NCBI GenBank assembly: GCA_022841625.1
Contig: JALHRD010000014.1
Coordinates: forward strand, 1-64,000
Direction: 5' to 3'
Source: Xanthobacteraceae bacterium
Lineage (GTDB): Bacteria; Pseudomonadota; Alphaproteobacteria; Rhizobiales; Xanthobacteraceae
Length of the DNA stretch: 64,000 nt
Shown in pieces: positions 52,543 to 62,804 of this stretch (position 1 is the stretch's first letter; each line of letters opens with the position of its first letter). Below the pieces are notes generated by a model, which was not told the DNA's origin, ran no database searches, and saw only the letters and a list, made by a program, of their open reading frames with translations. The position numbers were made by a program, and so were the translations under genes.

Positions 52543-54375
52543 ATGGCAAACAGCGGTTCCAATGGCGGCGACGCGCCTTCAATGAATGGGCGCGCTTATC
52601 CGATCGAGGATCACACCTACGATGTGGTGGTGGTCGGCGCCGGCGGCTCGGGCCTGCGTGCGGTCGTTGGCTGTAGCGAGGCCGGGCTCAAGACCGCATG
52701 CATCACCAAGGTGTTTCCGACCCGCTCGCACACCGTCGCGGCGCAGGGCGGCATCGCCGCCGCGCTCGGCAATATGAGCGCGGACGACTGGCGCTGGCAC
52801 ATGTACGACACCGTCAAGGGCGCTGACTGGCTCGGCGACCAGGACGCGATCGAATATCTGTGCCGCAATGCGCCGGAAGCGGTCTACGAGCTCGAGCATT
52901 GGGGCCTGCCATTCTCGCGCCGCGAGGAAGATGGCAAAATCTACCAGCGCCCGTTCGGCGGCATGACCACGCATTTCGGCAAAGGCACCGCGCAGCGCAC
53001 CTGTGCCGCCGCCGACCGCACCGGCCACGCCATGCTGCACACCATGTATGGCCAGTCGCTGCGGCACTCGGCTGAATTCTACATCGAGTATTTCGCGATC
53101 GACCTGATCATGGAAGATGGCCGCTGCCGCGGCGTGGTCGCCCTCAATATGGACGATGGCACGATCCACCGCTTTCGCGCCCATATGACCATCCTCGCTA
53201 CCGGCGGCTATGGGCGCGCCTATTTCTCCTGCACCTCCGCGCATATCTGCACCGGCGACGGCAATGCCATGGTGCTGCGCGCCGGCCTGCCGCTGCAGGA
53301 CATGGAATTCGTGCAATTCCATCCGACCGGCATCTACGGCGCCGGCTGCCTGATCACCGAAGGCGCCCGCGGCGAAGGCGCCTATGTGACCAATTCGGAA
53401 GGCGAGCGCTTCATGGAGCGCTATGCGCCCTCCGCCAAAGATCTTGCGTCACGCGACGTGGTTTCGCGCGCCATGACCATCGAAATCCGCGAGGGCCGTG
53501 GCGTCGGCAAGCTCAAGGACCACATCAACCTGCATCTCGACCATCTCGATCCGGCGATCCTGCACGAGCGGCTGCCCGGCATTTCGGAATCCGCCCGCAT
53601 CTTTGCCGGCGTCGACGTGACGCGCGAACCGATCCCGATCGTTCCGACCGTGCATTACAATATGGGCGGCATCCCGACCAATTTTCACGGCGAGGTCTTG
53701 ACCAAGAAGAACGGCAATGACGACACCGTGGTGCCAGGCCTGATGGCGCTGGGCGAAGCCGGCTGCGTTTCAGTTCATGGCGCAAATCGCCTTGGCTCGA
53801 ATTCGCTGATCGATCTGGTGGTGTTTGGCCGCGCATCGGCGGCGCGCTGCGCCGAACTGGTTCGGCCCGGCGAGAAGCAACAAGACCTGCCCAAAGATTC
53901 CGCCGATCTCGCGCTGTCGCGGCTTGACAAGTTCCGCCATGCCAATGGCAAATCGCCGACCGCGCAATTGCGGCTCAAGATGCAGAAGGTCATGCAGAAC
54001 AATTGCGCGGTGTTCCGTACTGGCGAAATCCTGCAAGAAGGCGTCAAGCTGATCCACGAGGCCTATGACGCGGTGCCGGACGTGAAGGTGGTCGATCGCT
54101 CTCTCATCTGGAACTCCGATTTAATCGAGACGCTCGAATTCGACAACCTGATCGCGCAGGCGGTGGTCACCATGGAGTCGGCGCTCAACCGCACCGAAAG
54201 CCGCGGCGCGCATGCGCGCGAGGATTACCCCGACCGCGACGACAAGAACTGGATGAAGCACACGCTGGCGTGGTTCGACGCCAAGGGCAAAGTGACCGTC
54301 GACTACCGGCCAGTGCACGCCTACACGCTCACCAATGAAGTGTCTTATATCGAGCCGAAGGCGCGGGTTTATTGA
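52543..54375 (+). CDS. sdhA: Succinate dehydrogenase flavoprotein subunit
   Basis: 610 aa. FAD-binding [20 protein letters not shown], covalent-FAD His in [18 protein letters not shown], substrate-site [20 protein letters not shown], and [20 protein letters not shown]. It oxidises succinate to fumarate in the TCA cycle and passes electrons to SdhB. Length normal. Confidence 0.98.
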   Translation: MANSGSNGGDAPSMNGRAYPIEDHTYDVVVVGAGGSGLRAVVGCSEAGLKTACITKVFPTRSHTVAAQGGIAAALGNMSADDWRWHMYDTVKGADWLGDQDAIEYLCRNAPEAVYELEHWGLPFSRREEDGKIYQRPFGGMTTHFGKGTAQRTCAAADRTGHAMLHTMYGQSLRHSAEFYIEYFAIDLIMEDGRCRGVVALNMDDGTIHRFRAHMTILATGGYGRAYFSCTSAHICTGDGNAMVLRAGLPLQDMEFVQFHPTGIYGAGCLITEGARGEGAYVTNSEGERFMERYAPSAKDLASRDVVSRAMTIEIREGRGVGKLKDHINLHLDHLDPAILHERLPGISESARIFAGVDVTREPIPIVPTVHYNMGGIPTNFHGEVLTKKNGNDDTVVPGLMALGEAGCVSVHGANRLGSNSLIDLVVFGRASAARCAELVRPGEKQQDLPKDSADLALSRLDKFRHANGKSPTAQLRLKMQKVMQNNCAVFRTGEILQEGVKLIHEAYDAVPDVKVVDRSLIWNSDLIETLEFDNLIAQAVVTMESALNRTESRGAHAREDYPDRDDKNWMKHTLAWFDAKGKVTVDYRPVHAYTLTNEVSYIEPKARVY

Positions 54376-54381
54376 TGAGGC

Positions 54382-54410
54382 GTCATGGCTGGGCTTTTGC
54401 CGGGCATGAC
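54382..54410. repeat. Palindromic hairpin between sdhA and sdhB
   Basis: GTCATG ... CATGAC with inner GGC.GGGCTT / GCCGGG, in the 71-nt gap. It resembles the ATGGCCGGGCTTGTCCCGG intergenic repeat that I recall from Bradyrhizobium-type genomes; a related partial copy lies at 57027-57051 in front of argG. It could adjust sdhA/sdhB mRNA ratio. Confidence 0.5.
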
Positions 54411-54446
54411 GAACGAGAGCTCAGAAACCAGAAAGCGATAACCTGA

Positions 54447-55226
54447 ATGGTCCAGCTCACGCTCCCCAAGAATTCCAAGCCCACCGAGGGCCGCACCTGG
54501 GCCTATCCGACCGGCGCGCGCGACGTGCGCGAATACAAGGTCTATCGCTGGAACCCGGACGACGGCAAAAATCCGCGGATCGACACTTATTATGTCGACT
54601 CCGGCGACTGCGGGCCGATGGTGCTCGATGCGCTGATCTGGATCAAAAACAATATCGACCCGACGCTGACCTTCCGCCGCTCCTGCCGCGAGGGCGTGTG
54701 CGGCTCCTGCGCCATGAATATCGACGGCTCGAACACGCTGGCTTGCACCAAGCATGCCGGCGAAATCGGCGGCGCTGTAAAAATCTACCCGCTGCCGCAT
54801 CAGCCGGTGGTCAAGGACCTGGTGCCCGACCTGACCAATTTCTATGCGCAATACGCCTCAATCGAGCCGTGGCTGCATACCAAGTCACCGACCCCGGAAA
54901 AGGAGTGGAAGCAAAGCCACGACGACCGCGTCAAACTCGACGGGCTTTACGAATGCATTCTGTGCGCCTGCTGCTCGACCTCCTGCCCGAGCTATTGGTG
55001 GAATTCCGAGCGCTTCCTTGGGCCGGCCGCGCTGTTGCAGGCAAGCCGCTGGATCGACGACAGCCGCGACGAAGCCAAGGGCGAACGGCTCGACAATCTT
55101 GAAGACCCGTTCCGGCTCTACCGCTGCCACACCATCATGAACTGCGCCAAGGCCTGCCCGAAGGGGCTCAACCCGGCCAAGGCGATTGCCGGCATCAAGA
55201 AGAAGATGGTCGACCGGCAGGTGTGA
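54447..55226 (+). CDS. sdhB: Succinate dehydrogenase iron-sulfur subunit
   Basis: 259 aa. [2Fe-2S] ligands in [16 protein letters not shown], [4Fe-4S] in [16 protein letters not shown] and [3Fe-4S] in [17 protein letters not shown]. It relays electrons from SdhA to quinone through SdhCD. Normal length. Confidence 0.98.
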   Translation: MVQLTLPKNSKPTEGRTWAYPTGARDVREYKVYRWNPDDGKNPRIDTYYVDSGDCGPMVLDALIWIKNNIDPTLTFRRSCREGVCGSCAMNIDGSNTLACTKHAGEIGGAVKIYPLPHQPVVKDLVPDLTNFYAQYASIEPWLHTKSPTPEKEWKQSHDDRVKLDGLYECILCACCSTSCPSYWWNSERFLGPAALLQASRWIDDSRDEAKGERLDNLEDPFRLYRCHTIMNCAKACPKGLNPAKAIAGIKKKMVDRQV

Positions 55227-55238
55227 CGCGTGCGGGCA

Positions 55239-55748
55239 ATGTCACACCGCATTGTCATCGTCAACGACCGCATGCAGAAGCGCTACCGTTATGCGCTGAC
55301 GGCGCCGGTCGGACGCAATTTCGATCCCGAGTTCAAGCCGCAGCTCACGCCGCAGCAAATGCTCGCGCTCGGCGTGTTCGGTGGCAAGTACATGACCGAT
55401 TGCCGCAAGGAATTCCCCAAAAGCTGGTTCGCGCGCGCCAAGCTCGCGCCCAAGAAGCGCGACCGCACGCTCAATTTCTTTGGCGTCGACGCCAGCCAAC
55501 CGCTGTCGGTGTGGCGCAACAAGGGATGGATCCATCCCGATGACCCACGTGGTTGGTTTCAATGGTATTGCCGCTACTACATGGGTCGCCGAATGCCGGA
55601 CGAAGACCGCCGCCAGATCAAGCGCTGGAAGGCGATCCGCCGCCACGTCCGCCAGATCGAGCGCAACTGCGAGCCCGGTGAACTGACCTGCCGCAAGCGC
55701 CAACGGCAGGCTCTGCTGCATTGGGCCTATGACAGCCGAAAGATTTGA
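55239..55748 (+). CDS. Conserved hypothetical protein downstream of sdhB
   Basis: 169 aa from ATG 55239 (GTG 55230 possible). I do not recognise a named domain. The protein is basic and rich in Arg and Trp: HRIVIVNDRMQKRYRYALT, LGVFGGKYMTDCRKEFPKSW, DDPRGWFQWYCRYYMGRRMP, RQIKRWKAIRRHVRQIERNC. No signal or membrane segment. The aromatic and Arg-rich pattern suggests a small enzyme or nucleic-acid binder. It starts 12 nt after sdhB, probably read with it. Confidence 0.8.
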   Translation: MSHRIVIVNDRMQKRYRYALTAPVGRNFDPEFKPQLTPQQMLALGVFGGKYMTDCRKEFPKSWFARAKLAPKKRDRTLNFFGVDASQPLSVWRNKGWIHPDDPRGWFQWYCRYYMGRRMPDEDRRQIKRWKAIRRHVRQIERNCEPGELTCRKRQRQALLHWAYDSRKI

Positions 55749-55779
55749 GCGCCGCGGGCTGGCCGGCAGGGATGGTTGA

Positions 55780-57006
55780 CTATTTCTTCTTGTCGCGCAG
55801 GCCGAGCGTGCGCAGCCGCAGCGCATTGAGGCGGATGAAGCCTTCGGCGTCCTTCTGGTCGTAGGCGCCCTTGTCGTCCTCGAAGGTGACGAGCGTTGCG
55901 GAATAGAGCGACTTCGCGCTCGAGCGGCCGGCGACAATGACATTGCCCTTGTAGAGCGTGAGGCGCACCTCGCCCTCGACCTGCTGCTGGCTCTTGTCGA
56001 TCAGCGCTTGCAACATCTCGCGTTCCGGCGAGAACCAGAAGCCATTATAGATCAACTCGGCATAGCGCGGCATCATCTCGTCCTTGAGATGGGCGGCGCC
56101 ACGGTCGAGCGTGATCGACTCGATCGCGCGATGCGCGGCGAGCAAAATCGTGCCGCCCGGGGTCTCATAGACGCCGCGCGACTTCATGCCGACAAAGCGG
56201 TTCTCGACCAAATCGAGCCGGCCAATGCCATTGGCGCGGCCCAGCTCGTTCAAGCGCGCCAGGATGGTCGCCGGCGACAGCGGCTTGCCGTCGAGGCTCA
56301 CGGCATCGCCCTTGGCAAAGCCGATCCGCACTTCGGTCGGCTGATCGGGCGCCTCCATCGGCGACAGCGTGCGCATATAGACGATTCCCGGCGGCGTCTG
56401 CGCGGGGTCTTCCAGCACTTTGCCCTCGGACGAGGAGTGCAGCAGGTTAGCATCGACCGAGAACGGCGCTTCGCCTTCCTTGTCCTTGGCAATCGGGATC
56501 TGGTGGGCGCGCGCGAATTCGATCAGGTCGTCGCGGCCCTTGAAGCTCCACTCCCGCCATGGCGCCACGATCTTGATCGAGGGGTTGAGCGCGTAATAGC
56601 CGAGCTCGAACCGCACCTGATCGTTGCCTTTGCCCGTGGCACCATGACACACGGCGTCGGCGCCGACTTGTGCCGCGATCTCGATCTGCTTCTTGGCGAT
56701 TAAGGGCCGCGCGATCGAAGTGCCGAGCAGGTACTGCCCCTCGTACAGCGCATTGGCGCGGAACATCGGGAACACATAGTCGCGGACGAACTCCTCGCGC
56801 AGATCCTCGATGAAGATATTGCCCGGCTTGATGCCGAGCATCAGCGCCTTTTCACGCGCCGGCCCCAACTCCTCGCCCTGCCCGAGATCGGCCGTGAAGG
56901 TCACGACCTCGCAGCCATAGGTCTCCTGCAGCCACTTCAGGATGATTGAGGTGTCGAGCCCGCCAGAATAGGCGAGGACGATTTTTTTGATGTCGCGAGT
57001 CGTCAT
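55780..57006 (-). CDS. argG: Argininosuccinate synthase
   Basis: 408 aa. ATP pyrophosphatase loop [53 protein letters not shown] and [20 protein letters not shown] are diagnostic. It joins citrulline and aspartate in arginine synthesis. ATG 57006 gives [11 protein letters not shown]; the upstream 48 nt of open frame is discounted. No good ribosome site. Confidence 0.98.
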   Translation of the reverse strand: MTTRDIKKIVLAYSGGLDTSIILKWLQETYGCEVVTFTADLGQGEELGPAREKALMLGIKPGNIFIEDLREEFVRDYVFPMFRANALYEGQYLLGTSIARPLIAKKQIEIAAQVGADAVCHGATGKGNDQVRFELGYYALNPSIKIVAPWREWSFKGRDDLIEFARAHQIPIAKDKEGEAPFSVDANLLHSSSEGKVLEDPAQTPPGIVYMRTLSPMEAPDQPTEVRIGFAKGDAVSLDGKPLSPATILARLNELGRANGIGRLDLVENRFVGMKSRGVYETPGGTILLAAHRAIESITLDRGAAHLKDEMMPRYAELIYNGFWFSPEREMLQALIDKSQQQVEGEVRLTLYKGNVIVAGRSSAKSLYSATLVTFEDDKGAYDQKDAEGFIRLNALRLRTLGLRDKKK

Positions 57007-57225
57007 TACACATCGCCTAAGCGCGGCATGGCCGGGCCTGTCCCACGCCATCAATGCCTTACCGAGATTGAAAAGTGCCCGGACTATAAGGAGAAAGCGG
57101 CCCAGCGCAAGGGCGCGGCATGCCGCAGCGGCTTCGCTCGTTAACGATCAAGATGTCGGGTCACGTCGACAGGTCAGCCGCGAAGCGCAAGTAAACCACA
57201 CCATCCGCGACGAGCCCCAAAATGA

Positions 57226-57255
57226 GTGAGGCCCCGGCTTTCGCCGAGGCCTCAC
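57226..57255 (-). terminator. Hairpin terminator of the small lysine-rich gene
   Basis: GTGAGGCC (57226-57233) pairs with GGCCTCAC (57248-57255), with internal CGG pairs. On the minus strand it is followed by CATTTTGG. It begins 16 nt after the stop of the 19-codon gene. Confidence 0.6.
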
Positions 57256-57271
57256 AGGTTAGGTAGATCGA

Positions 57272-57331
57272 CTACCTTTTCTTCGAACGCTTCTTCTTGG
57301 TCTTCTTTGCCTTCTTTGCTTTCTTCGCCAT
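57272..57331 (-). CDS. 19-residue lysine-rich microprotein
   Basis: Begins ATG 57331 with GGAGG 5 nt upstream, ends TAG at 57272-57274, and encodes MAKKAKKAKKTKKKRSKKR: 12 Lys and 2 Arg in 19 residues. A terminator hairpin follows at once. The AAGAAR repeats could arise by slippage, but the ideal ribosome site and terminator argue for a real gene. Such a peptide would bind nucleic acid. I recall similar tiny KKAKK-type proteins from rhizobial genomes; function unknown. Confidence 0.65.
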   Translation of the reverse strand: MAKKAKKAKKTKKKRSKKR

Positions 57332-57500
57332 GACATCCTCCATGTTGGTGTTGGCGAATCGGATTATATAGACAGTCAATGGGCGAAGTGCGCGATGCTG
57401 CGCGCCGTCCACAATTTTAGCAAGCTTGCCTCATCGCGATGTCGCGCGCGCATTCAGCGCCTGCGGACGCCCGCCGAACGTCTAATCGCCGCGCGCCGCG

Positions 57501-58445
57501 TCACCACGGGCGTCGCAGTTCCTTGTCCAACCATTCGCGCTGCTTTTTGAGTCGTTCGTCCATTTCCTTGCGTTCCGCCTCAAAGCGCGCGCGCCATTCC
57601 TGCCACTCCTTCCGCTTGGCATAGGCGATGGTCTGCGCTCCGGTCGCCCACAGCCCGAGCAGATTGCTGCCGGCGACGATGATGCCGACGAGCGGCAGGG
57701 CGATCTTCACCGCCTGCCACAGCGAGATCGGTCGCGGCTTGCCGCCCGCCGCGACGATGCGCGGCTCCGGCAGGGACGCATGACGGCGGAGCTTGTTCCG
57801 CCATCCCGCGCTCACCGACGGAACGCTGCTGCCGGCCGACCGAGCGGGCGCGGGGAGATCGCGGAACGCCCGCCAGCGCGCCTCGATCGCCTCGCGCAGC
57901 GCGCGCGGCTCGACCGACACGGCCTCGGAATGCAGAGCGCATTGGATGAGATCACCCTTCGGAATGAACTTGGTCTCGAACCAATAGGGCCCGCGCCAGA
58001 ACAGGCCAATGTGAATATGCGCGTCGTAGAACGGCCTGGAGACCAGGACCACGGTGACGCCAGTCGAGGTCATGTCCCGCGGATACCGCGTCATCCAATG
58101 CCGCCACGTGACGTCGATGGTGTCGACGCTTTTGATCTCATGCCACGGGATGACGATCTCCTTCACCCATGGCCAGCGGTAGTGCACGCCCGCGGGCGAC
58201 AGCACGTAGACCGGCTTACCGCGGCGAAAGCGCCGCAGGAGCGCCAAGGCCGTGATGCCGAAGCCCACCACAATGGCCGCAGCAGATCCGAGGGCCACCC
58301 CGGCCGGCGGGAGATCGGGCGCCTCCACTGCGAACAGGAACAGACCGCAGAAGATGGTCAGCAAGCCGATCGGGAGCCAGTCCGCCAGCTCTGCATCGAC
58401 CCCATACTCGAGCGTGATGTGAACATCCGACGGCTCGACCGGCAT
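57501..58445 (-). CDS. Membrane protein of unknown function
   Basis: 314 aa from ATG 58445; the frame extends to 58514. Two N-terminal hydrophobic segments (WLPIGLLTIFCGLFLFAVEA; VALGSAAAIVVGFGITALAL), a PH-like soluble middle (VYVLSPAGVHYRWPWVKEIV; IPWHEIKSVDTIDVTW), a further hydrophobic stretch (VKIALPLVGIIVAGSNLLGL), and a charged coiled-coil tail (EWRARFEAERKEMDERLKKQ). The pattern resembles bacterial PH-domain membrane proteins. No partner evident. Confidence 0.75.
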   Translation of the reverse strand: MPVEPSDVHITLEYGVDAELADWLPIGLLTIFCGLFLFAVEAPDLPPAGVALGSAAAIVVGFGITALALLRRFRRGKPVYVLSPAGVHYRWPWVKEIVIPWHEIKSVDTIDVTWRHWMTRYPRDMTSTGVTVVLVSRPFYDAHIHIGLFWRGPYWFETKFIPKGDLIQCALHSEAVSVEPRALREAIEARWRAFRDLPAPARSAGSSVPSVSAGWRNKLRRHASLPEPRIVAAGGKPRPISLWQAVKIALPLVGIIVAGSNLLGLWATGAQTIAYAKRKEWQEWRARFEAERKEMDERLKKQREWLDKELRRPW

Positions 58446-58530
58446 GGCCCAGTGGTTCCTTGCTTGCGCCGCCTGCGCGCTTGGCACTCTGAAATCAGTC
58501 GAACCGCGATGCATGTATAGGCCGCCGCGC

Positions 58531-59565
58531 TTACTCGCCGCGCGCCTTCTTTACCTCGGCCGCGATTTCGGGCGACACCGACAACGATTCCATCACAATC
58601 TTCGCCAGCGCCTCGCCGGAAAGCGCGGGGCCGAGATCGATGTTGCGCTCCTTGGCGAAGGCAATCAGCTCGGGATCGTTGACGGTCGCCATGAATGCCG
58701 TCCGCAGCGCCGCGACGCGCTCCGGCAGGATCCCGGGGGTGGCGAAAATCGAGCGGCCCATGGCGTTGCCGGCGGCGAACATGCGCAGCGCCGCAGTTGC
58801 CCGCGCATCGAGCCCGATCTCCGCCATCAGCGGCACATCGGGCAGGTCTGGCGCGCGTTCCAGCGCATATTGCAGGATGATCTGCGCCTGCTTGTCACGG
58901 AGCCAGTGCGCATTGTCGACCTTCATCGAGGCCCAGGCCTTGGTGCCACCCTCGACTTCGCCGCGCTGAACCGCGAGTTCGGTCTCCGACACGCCGCGAA
59001 AGCCGGCAACCACGCGGAATTTGGTGCCGGCCAGCGCATTGAGCGCCTTGAGGTAGAACACCGTCGGCGAAGCGGCGCCCGAGCCGCCCATCACGGTCTC
59101 GCGGGTGCGCGCGTCGGCAATCGATTTGGTCGGCGAAGTGTGCCAAGTGTAGGTCACTTCGACCACCGGCGCGACGCGGCCGATATAGTGGAATCGCGCG
59201 GCGTCATATTGCACGCCATCGGTGCCGAGCGCCTGCTCGATCGCAATCGATTGCGGTGTGGTGGCGAGCACGCTGCCGTCGCGCGGCGCAGCGTTGTAGA
59301 GCCAATTCGCCATCCGCAGATGGCCCGCGCCCGGCATGTTGCGCACGATCACCGTCGGATGGCCGGGGATGTGTTTGCCGAGATAGCGCGCGATCAGACG
59401 GCCATAGAGATCGTAGCCGCCACCGGGCAGCGTGCCGACCACAAGCTCGACGGTGCGGCCCTTGTAGAAGGATTCGACCGCGGGCTGGGCGGCGGCGCCG
59501 CCGCCCAGCGCCAGTACAAGCGCGCCGGGCAGCGAAATCGTCGCAAGCCGCCGCGATGTGCGCAT
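58531..59565 (-). CDS. TctC/Bug-like solute-binding protein
   Basis: 344 aa, signal peptide LATISLPGALVLALGGGAAA. Motifs of the NMPGAG subgroup: FYKGRTVELVVGTLPGGGYD, RNMPGAGHLRMANWLYNAAP, RDGSVLATTPQSIAIEQALG, ELAVQRGEVEGGTKAW. It ends the minus-strand block with the TPP enzyme 7 nt upstream, so they are one operon: uptake and conversion of one acid is likely. Confidence 0.9.
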   Translation of the reverse strand: MRTSRRLATISLPGALVLALGGGAAAQPAVESFYKGRTVELVVGTLPGGGYDLYGRLIARYLGKHIPGHPTVIVRNMPGAGHLRMANWLYNAAPRDGSVLATTPQSIAIEQALGTDGVQYDAARFHYIGRVAPVVEVTYTWHTSPTKSIADARTRETVMGGSGAASPTVFYLKALNALAGTKFRVVAGFRGVSETELAVQRGEVEGGTKAWASMKVDNAHWLRDKQAQIILQYALERAPDLPDVPLMAEIGLDARATAALRMFAAGNAMGRSIFATPGILPERVAALRTAFMATVNDPELIAFAKERNIDLGPALSGEALAKIVMESLSVSPEIAAEVKKARGE

Positions 59566-59572
59566 GATCGCC

Positions 59573-61327
59573 TCACCGATGCTGGGTAATGGTGTCCACC
59601 AGCGCCAGCCGGCCCTTTTTGACTTCCGCGATGGCGCGACGCAGCGCCGGCTGCACGTCCTGCGGCTTGTCGATCGGGCCTTCGCCGTAGCAGCCCAACG
59701 AACGCGCCAGCGCGCCGAAATCGGGTTCCGGACCGAACAGGTCCATGCCGATATGGGCCTTGGCCTCGTCGGTGCCGCGCAGCTTCGCCATCCGGATCTG
59801 GTGCGCCCAGTCGTTGTAATAGGCGCGGTTGTTGTGCATCACCACCAGCATCGGGATTTCGTATTTGGCCGCAATCCACAGCGCCCCGGCGTCAAACATC
59901 AGATCGCCGTCGGGCTGGATGTCGACCACCAGACGCTTCTTGTCGCGATGCGCCAAGGCGACGCCGAGCGACATGCCGATCTGGGTCGAGGTGCCGAGTT
60001 CAACGCCAGGGTGGCGATAGGGTTTGTCGAAGTTCCAGAGCTTGCGCACCTCGTGCTTGAGATTGTTGGCGGTGAGCACCCAATCCTCGTCCTTGATGAC
60101 TTCCCACACTTCCATCGCCAGCCGCTGGAAGGTGATCGGGGAGGCATCCCAGTTCTTGCGGGCATCCTGCTGCCACTTGGCCCAGACTTCGTCATGGCGC
60201 TGGCCGATCTTGACCTTGCGGTCTTCGATCTTCTTCTTGAGATTGGCATTGCTGTCGGCCTTGGCCTTGATGATGCGGGTGAGTTCCGGCATCGCCAATG
60301 AGGTGTCGCCCAGCGCCCGCACCGAGCACGCCTGCATGCGGCAGTAGTCCATCGCCCATTTGCTGATGCCGATTTCAGCAACGCCGATCTCGACATAGTC
60401 GCAGTGGTCCGGCGGCAGCGTCGTCAGCTTGCGGGTGGTGCTGTCGAGCTCGGTGAGCTGTTTTTCCCAATCCTTGAGGTCAAGACCGACCACCAGATCG
60501 GTGTGCTTGAGCGACTGTTTGTCCATGCTCAGGCACAGCGGATGCTTGTTCGGGAACGATAGCGCGTTGTTGACATCCCAGACCGCGGCGCCGGCGGTCT
60601 CCGCCAGCGTAACCAGCCGGTCGAAATTGCCTTCCTGCCGGCCGGTATACTCGGCCAGGAACATCGGGTGCTCGGCTTTGACCAGCTTGTCGGCGATCGC
60701 CTCGATCGCTTTTGGATCGGGCGCCATCGGCGACGGCTGCTTGACCGCCTCGGCGGGCAGCATTTCCACCTTGTCGATCAGCGGATCCTCTTGCAGAGCC
60801 GCGTCGTAGCACATGTAAACCGGGCCCTTCGGCTCGGTCATCATCACCGAATAGGCGCGCGCAAAGCTTTCCGGCACACCATGGATCGAGGTCGGCTGAT
60901 AATCCCATTTGGTGTAGTCGCGGATCGCGTTGCCTTGCACCAGCGCGGTGTGGGTCCAGTCGATATGCGGGCGGCGGCGCGCCTCGTCCATCGGGCCGGT
61001 GGCGCCGATGATGAAGATCGGCACCCGGTCGAGAAAGGCATAATAGATCGCCATACAGGCGTGCAGCAGACCGACCAGGTTGTGCAGGATCACGACCATC
61101 GGCTTGCCCGTCGCCTTGGCATAGCCATGTGCGATCTGCACCGCGATTTCCTCGTGGTTGCAGAGCATCATCGGCGGTTCGTTATTGCCGTAATTGACCA
61201 GCGAGTCGTGCAGACCGCGGAAGCTCGCGCCGGGATTCAGCGTGATGTAGGGGAAATCGTACCGCTTGATCATGTCGACGATCACGTCTGACTGCCAGCC
61301 GGTGTAATTTTGAATCTTTGCGTCCAT
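59573..61327 (-). CDS. ThDP-dependent enzyme, acetolactate synthase-like
   Basis: 584 aa, full three-domain ThDP enzyme. PYR domain Glu in NHEEIAVQIAHGYAKATGK; PP domain DIQPDGDLMFDAGALWIAAK with HNNRAYYNDWAH binding ThDP/Mg. The GDG is embedded as PDGD, slightly atypical. Related to acetolactate synthase, oxalyl-CoA decarboxylase and benzoylformate decarboxylase types, but no diagnostic substrate motif is seen. Between TctC genes on the same strand. Confidence 0.85.
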   Translation of the reverse strand: MDAKIQNYTGWQSDVIVDMIKRYDFPYITLNPGASFRGLHDSLVNYGNNEPPMMLCNHEEIAVQIAHGYAKATGKPMVVILHNLVGLLHACMAIYYAFLDRVPIFIIGATGPMDEARRRPHIDWTHTALVQGNAIRDYTKWDYQPTSIHGVPESFARAYSVMMTEPKGPVYMCYDAALQEDPLIDKVEMLPAEAVKQPSPMAPDPKAIEAIADKLVKAEHPMFLAEYTGRQEGNFDRLVTLAETAGAAVWDVNNALSFPNKHPLCLSMDKQSLKHTDLVVGLDLKDWEKQLTELDSTTRKLTTLPPDHCDYVEIGVAEIGISKWAMDYCRMQACSVRALGDTSLAMPELTRIIKAKADSNANLKKKIEDRKVKIGQRHDEVWAKWQQDARKNWDASPITFQRLAMEVWEVIKDEDWVLTANNLKHEVRKLWNFDKPYRHPGVELGTSTQIGMSLGVALAHRDKKRLVVDIQPDGDLMFDAGALWIAAKYEIPMLVVMHNNRAYYNDWAHQIRMAKLRGTDEAKAHIGMDLFGPEPDFGALARSLGCYGEGPIDKPQDVQPALRRAIAEVKKGRLALVDTITQHR

Positions 61328-61539
61328 CGGAATGCCTTGTCGTTGGAGTGCCCGTTGTGCTTGGGAGCGGCGGGGTGGGTGAAATCCACGGAAATGCCGG
61401 CCCTAAAAGTCACGACCGGGCGGCCGCCGTCAAGGGACGGCGATCGCGGGACTCGGGAGAAGGCAGGGGCGCTGTGTCGGAACCAGCGGCGGTGATCATT
61501 GCGCCGATTCGGCAGGCACGCGCGGATGGTAAGGGTGTC

Positions 61540-61569
61540 CGGGGCCCGCTGCCATGCGAGCGGGCCCCG
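61540..61569 (-). terminator. GC-rich 11-bp hairpin after a TctC gene
   Basis: CGGGGCCCGCT (61540-61550) and AGCGGGCCCCG (61559-61569), perfect stem with 8-nt loop, 10 nt beyond the stop of the gene at 61580. No T-run, so it may pause or stabilise rather than terminate. The rest of the 252-nt gap to 61327 shows nothing I recognise. Confidence 0.5.
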
Positions 61570-61579
61570 TGTACCGACG

Positions 61580-62653
61580 CTACTTGCTCTTTCGCTCAAC
61601 CTGAAGCATCTGCGCCGTGCGCCTCAGGATGTCCGGGTTGGTTCTGACCGATTCCTCGATGATCTTTTTGACATCGGCGCCGCTCAGCGGCGTGATCTCA
61701 AGCTGTCCCTTTTCGGCTTCGGCCAGGAACTCCTTGTCCTTCAAGGTTTCCATGAAGGCTTTTTGCAGCGCTTCCATGCGCTCCTGCGGCACCCCCGGGG
61801 GCAACACGAACGGTCGGCCGAGCGCTTGGCGCGCGAAGATCAGCCGCAGGATTGCGCGCTGTTCGTCGGTCTTCGCGAGGTCGACCACCAACGGGACCTT
61901 CGGTAGGTCCTCGTGCTTTTCGAGCGCGAGCTGCAACAGGATATTGATCCGGTTCTGCTTGACCCATTCCATGCGGGTCGACACCACACTCGACCACGAC
62001 CAGCCGCAGCGGCCGCCGACCTCGCCGCGCTCCATCGCTAGGCCGACCTCGTTGCCGCCAGGATATCCGGAGACGATCCGGAACCGGGTGCCCAGCACCT
62101 GGTTGATGATCCGCGGGAACTGATCGGTATCGGCGGACGGTCCGGTTCCGCCGACCACCAACTCCTTCTGTTTGAGCTGCTCGAAGTTCGTAATGCCGGA
62201 GTTGTGCCAACTCACGCACACACTGACCTCGTTGTTCATGCTGCCGAGCCAGCCGAATTTCATGGGATCGAATTTGGCGGCCTCGATTCCGATCATCGGA
62301 TCGAACGGTGTCCCACGTCCAATGGCGCCAATTGCGGTGCCATCCTTGGGAGCAACATTATAAAGCCAGTTGGACTGCAACAGACTGCCTGCGCCAGGCA
62401 TGTTTCTGACAACGATGTTCGGGTTGCCGGGGATCCGTTCCGACATGTGGCGCGCCAGCAGGCGCGCATAGATGTCGTATGCGCCGCCAGCGCTGAAGCC
62501 GACCGATAGCTCAATCGTCTTGCCCTTGTAAAATTCGGCGACGCTCTCGGTGTGGCCGACGGTCGGCAAAGACAGGGTAAGGGCCGTAACCGCCAAAGCG
62601 CCAGCAAACGACCGAACCGCCGTAGCAGGTGCCGGCAAGGAGATCGCAGACAT
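61580..62653 (-). CDS. TctC/Bug-like solute-binding protein
   Basis: 357 aa with signal peptide (FAGALAVTALTLSLPTVGHT). NMPGAG subgroup: [85 protein letters not shown] precedes the ATG. Strongly similar to the next gene upstream (shared DTDQFPRIIN/V, GRCGWSWSSV and LAKTDEQRAILRLIFARQ), a tandem duplication. Confidence 0.92.
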   Translation of the reverse strand: MSAISLPAPATAVRSFAGALAVTALTLSLPTVGHTESVAEFYKGKTIELSVGFSAGGAYDIYARLLARHMSERIPGNPNIVVRNMPGAGSLLQSNWLYNVAPKDGTAIGAIGRGTPFDPMIGIEAAKFDPMKFGWLGSMNNEVSVCVSWHNSGITNFEQLKQKELVVGGTGPSADTDQFPRIINQVLGTRFRIVSGYPGGNEVGLAMERGEVGGRCGWSWSSVVSTRMEWVKQNRINILLQLALEKHEDLPKVPLVVDLAKTDEQRAILRLIFARQALGRPFVLPPGVPQERMEALQKAFMETLKDKEFLAEAEKGQLEITPLSGADVKKIIEESVRTNPDILRRTAQMLQVERKSK

Positions 62654-62804
62654 GGGTGGTTTTCCTCCAGTGGTGGTATTTTCTCCACCGGAGCTACACG
62701 CCCGCAGACCGACTTGGGAGTGGCAATATTGCGCAGCGCGACCGTTGGCCGCACGAGGAATGCCGCACGGCCAATTCCCCTTGCGGCCGAGAGGCCCGCT
62801 GCCG

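Noticed and set aside
58444-59589. 381-aa plus-strand open frame
   Set aside because: Antisense to the TctC gene at 58531-59565.
59573-61327. Sulfoacetaldehyde acetyltransferase (Xsc) for the ThDP enzyme
   Set aside because: Tempting because of the sulfur theme, but I see no Xsc-specific motif and no pta neighbour; left as acetolactate synthase-like.
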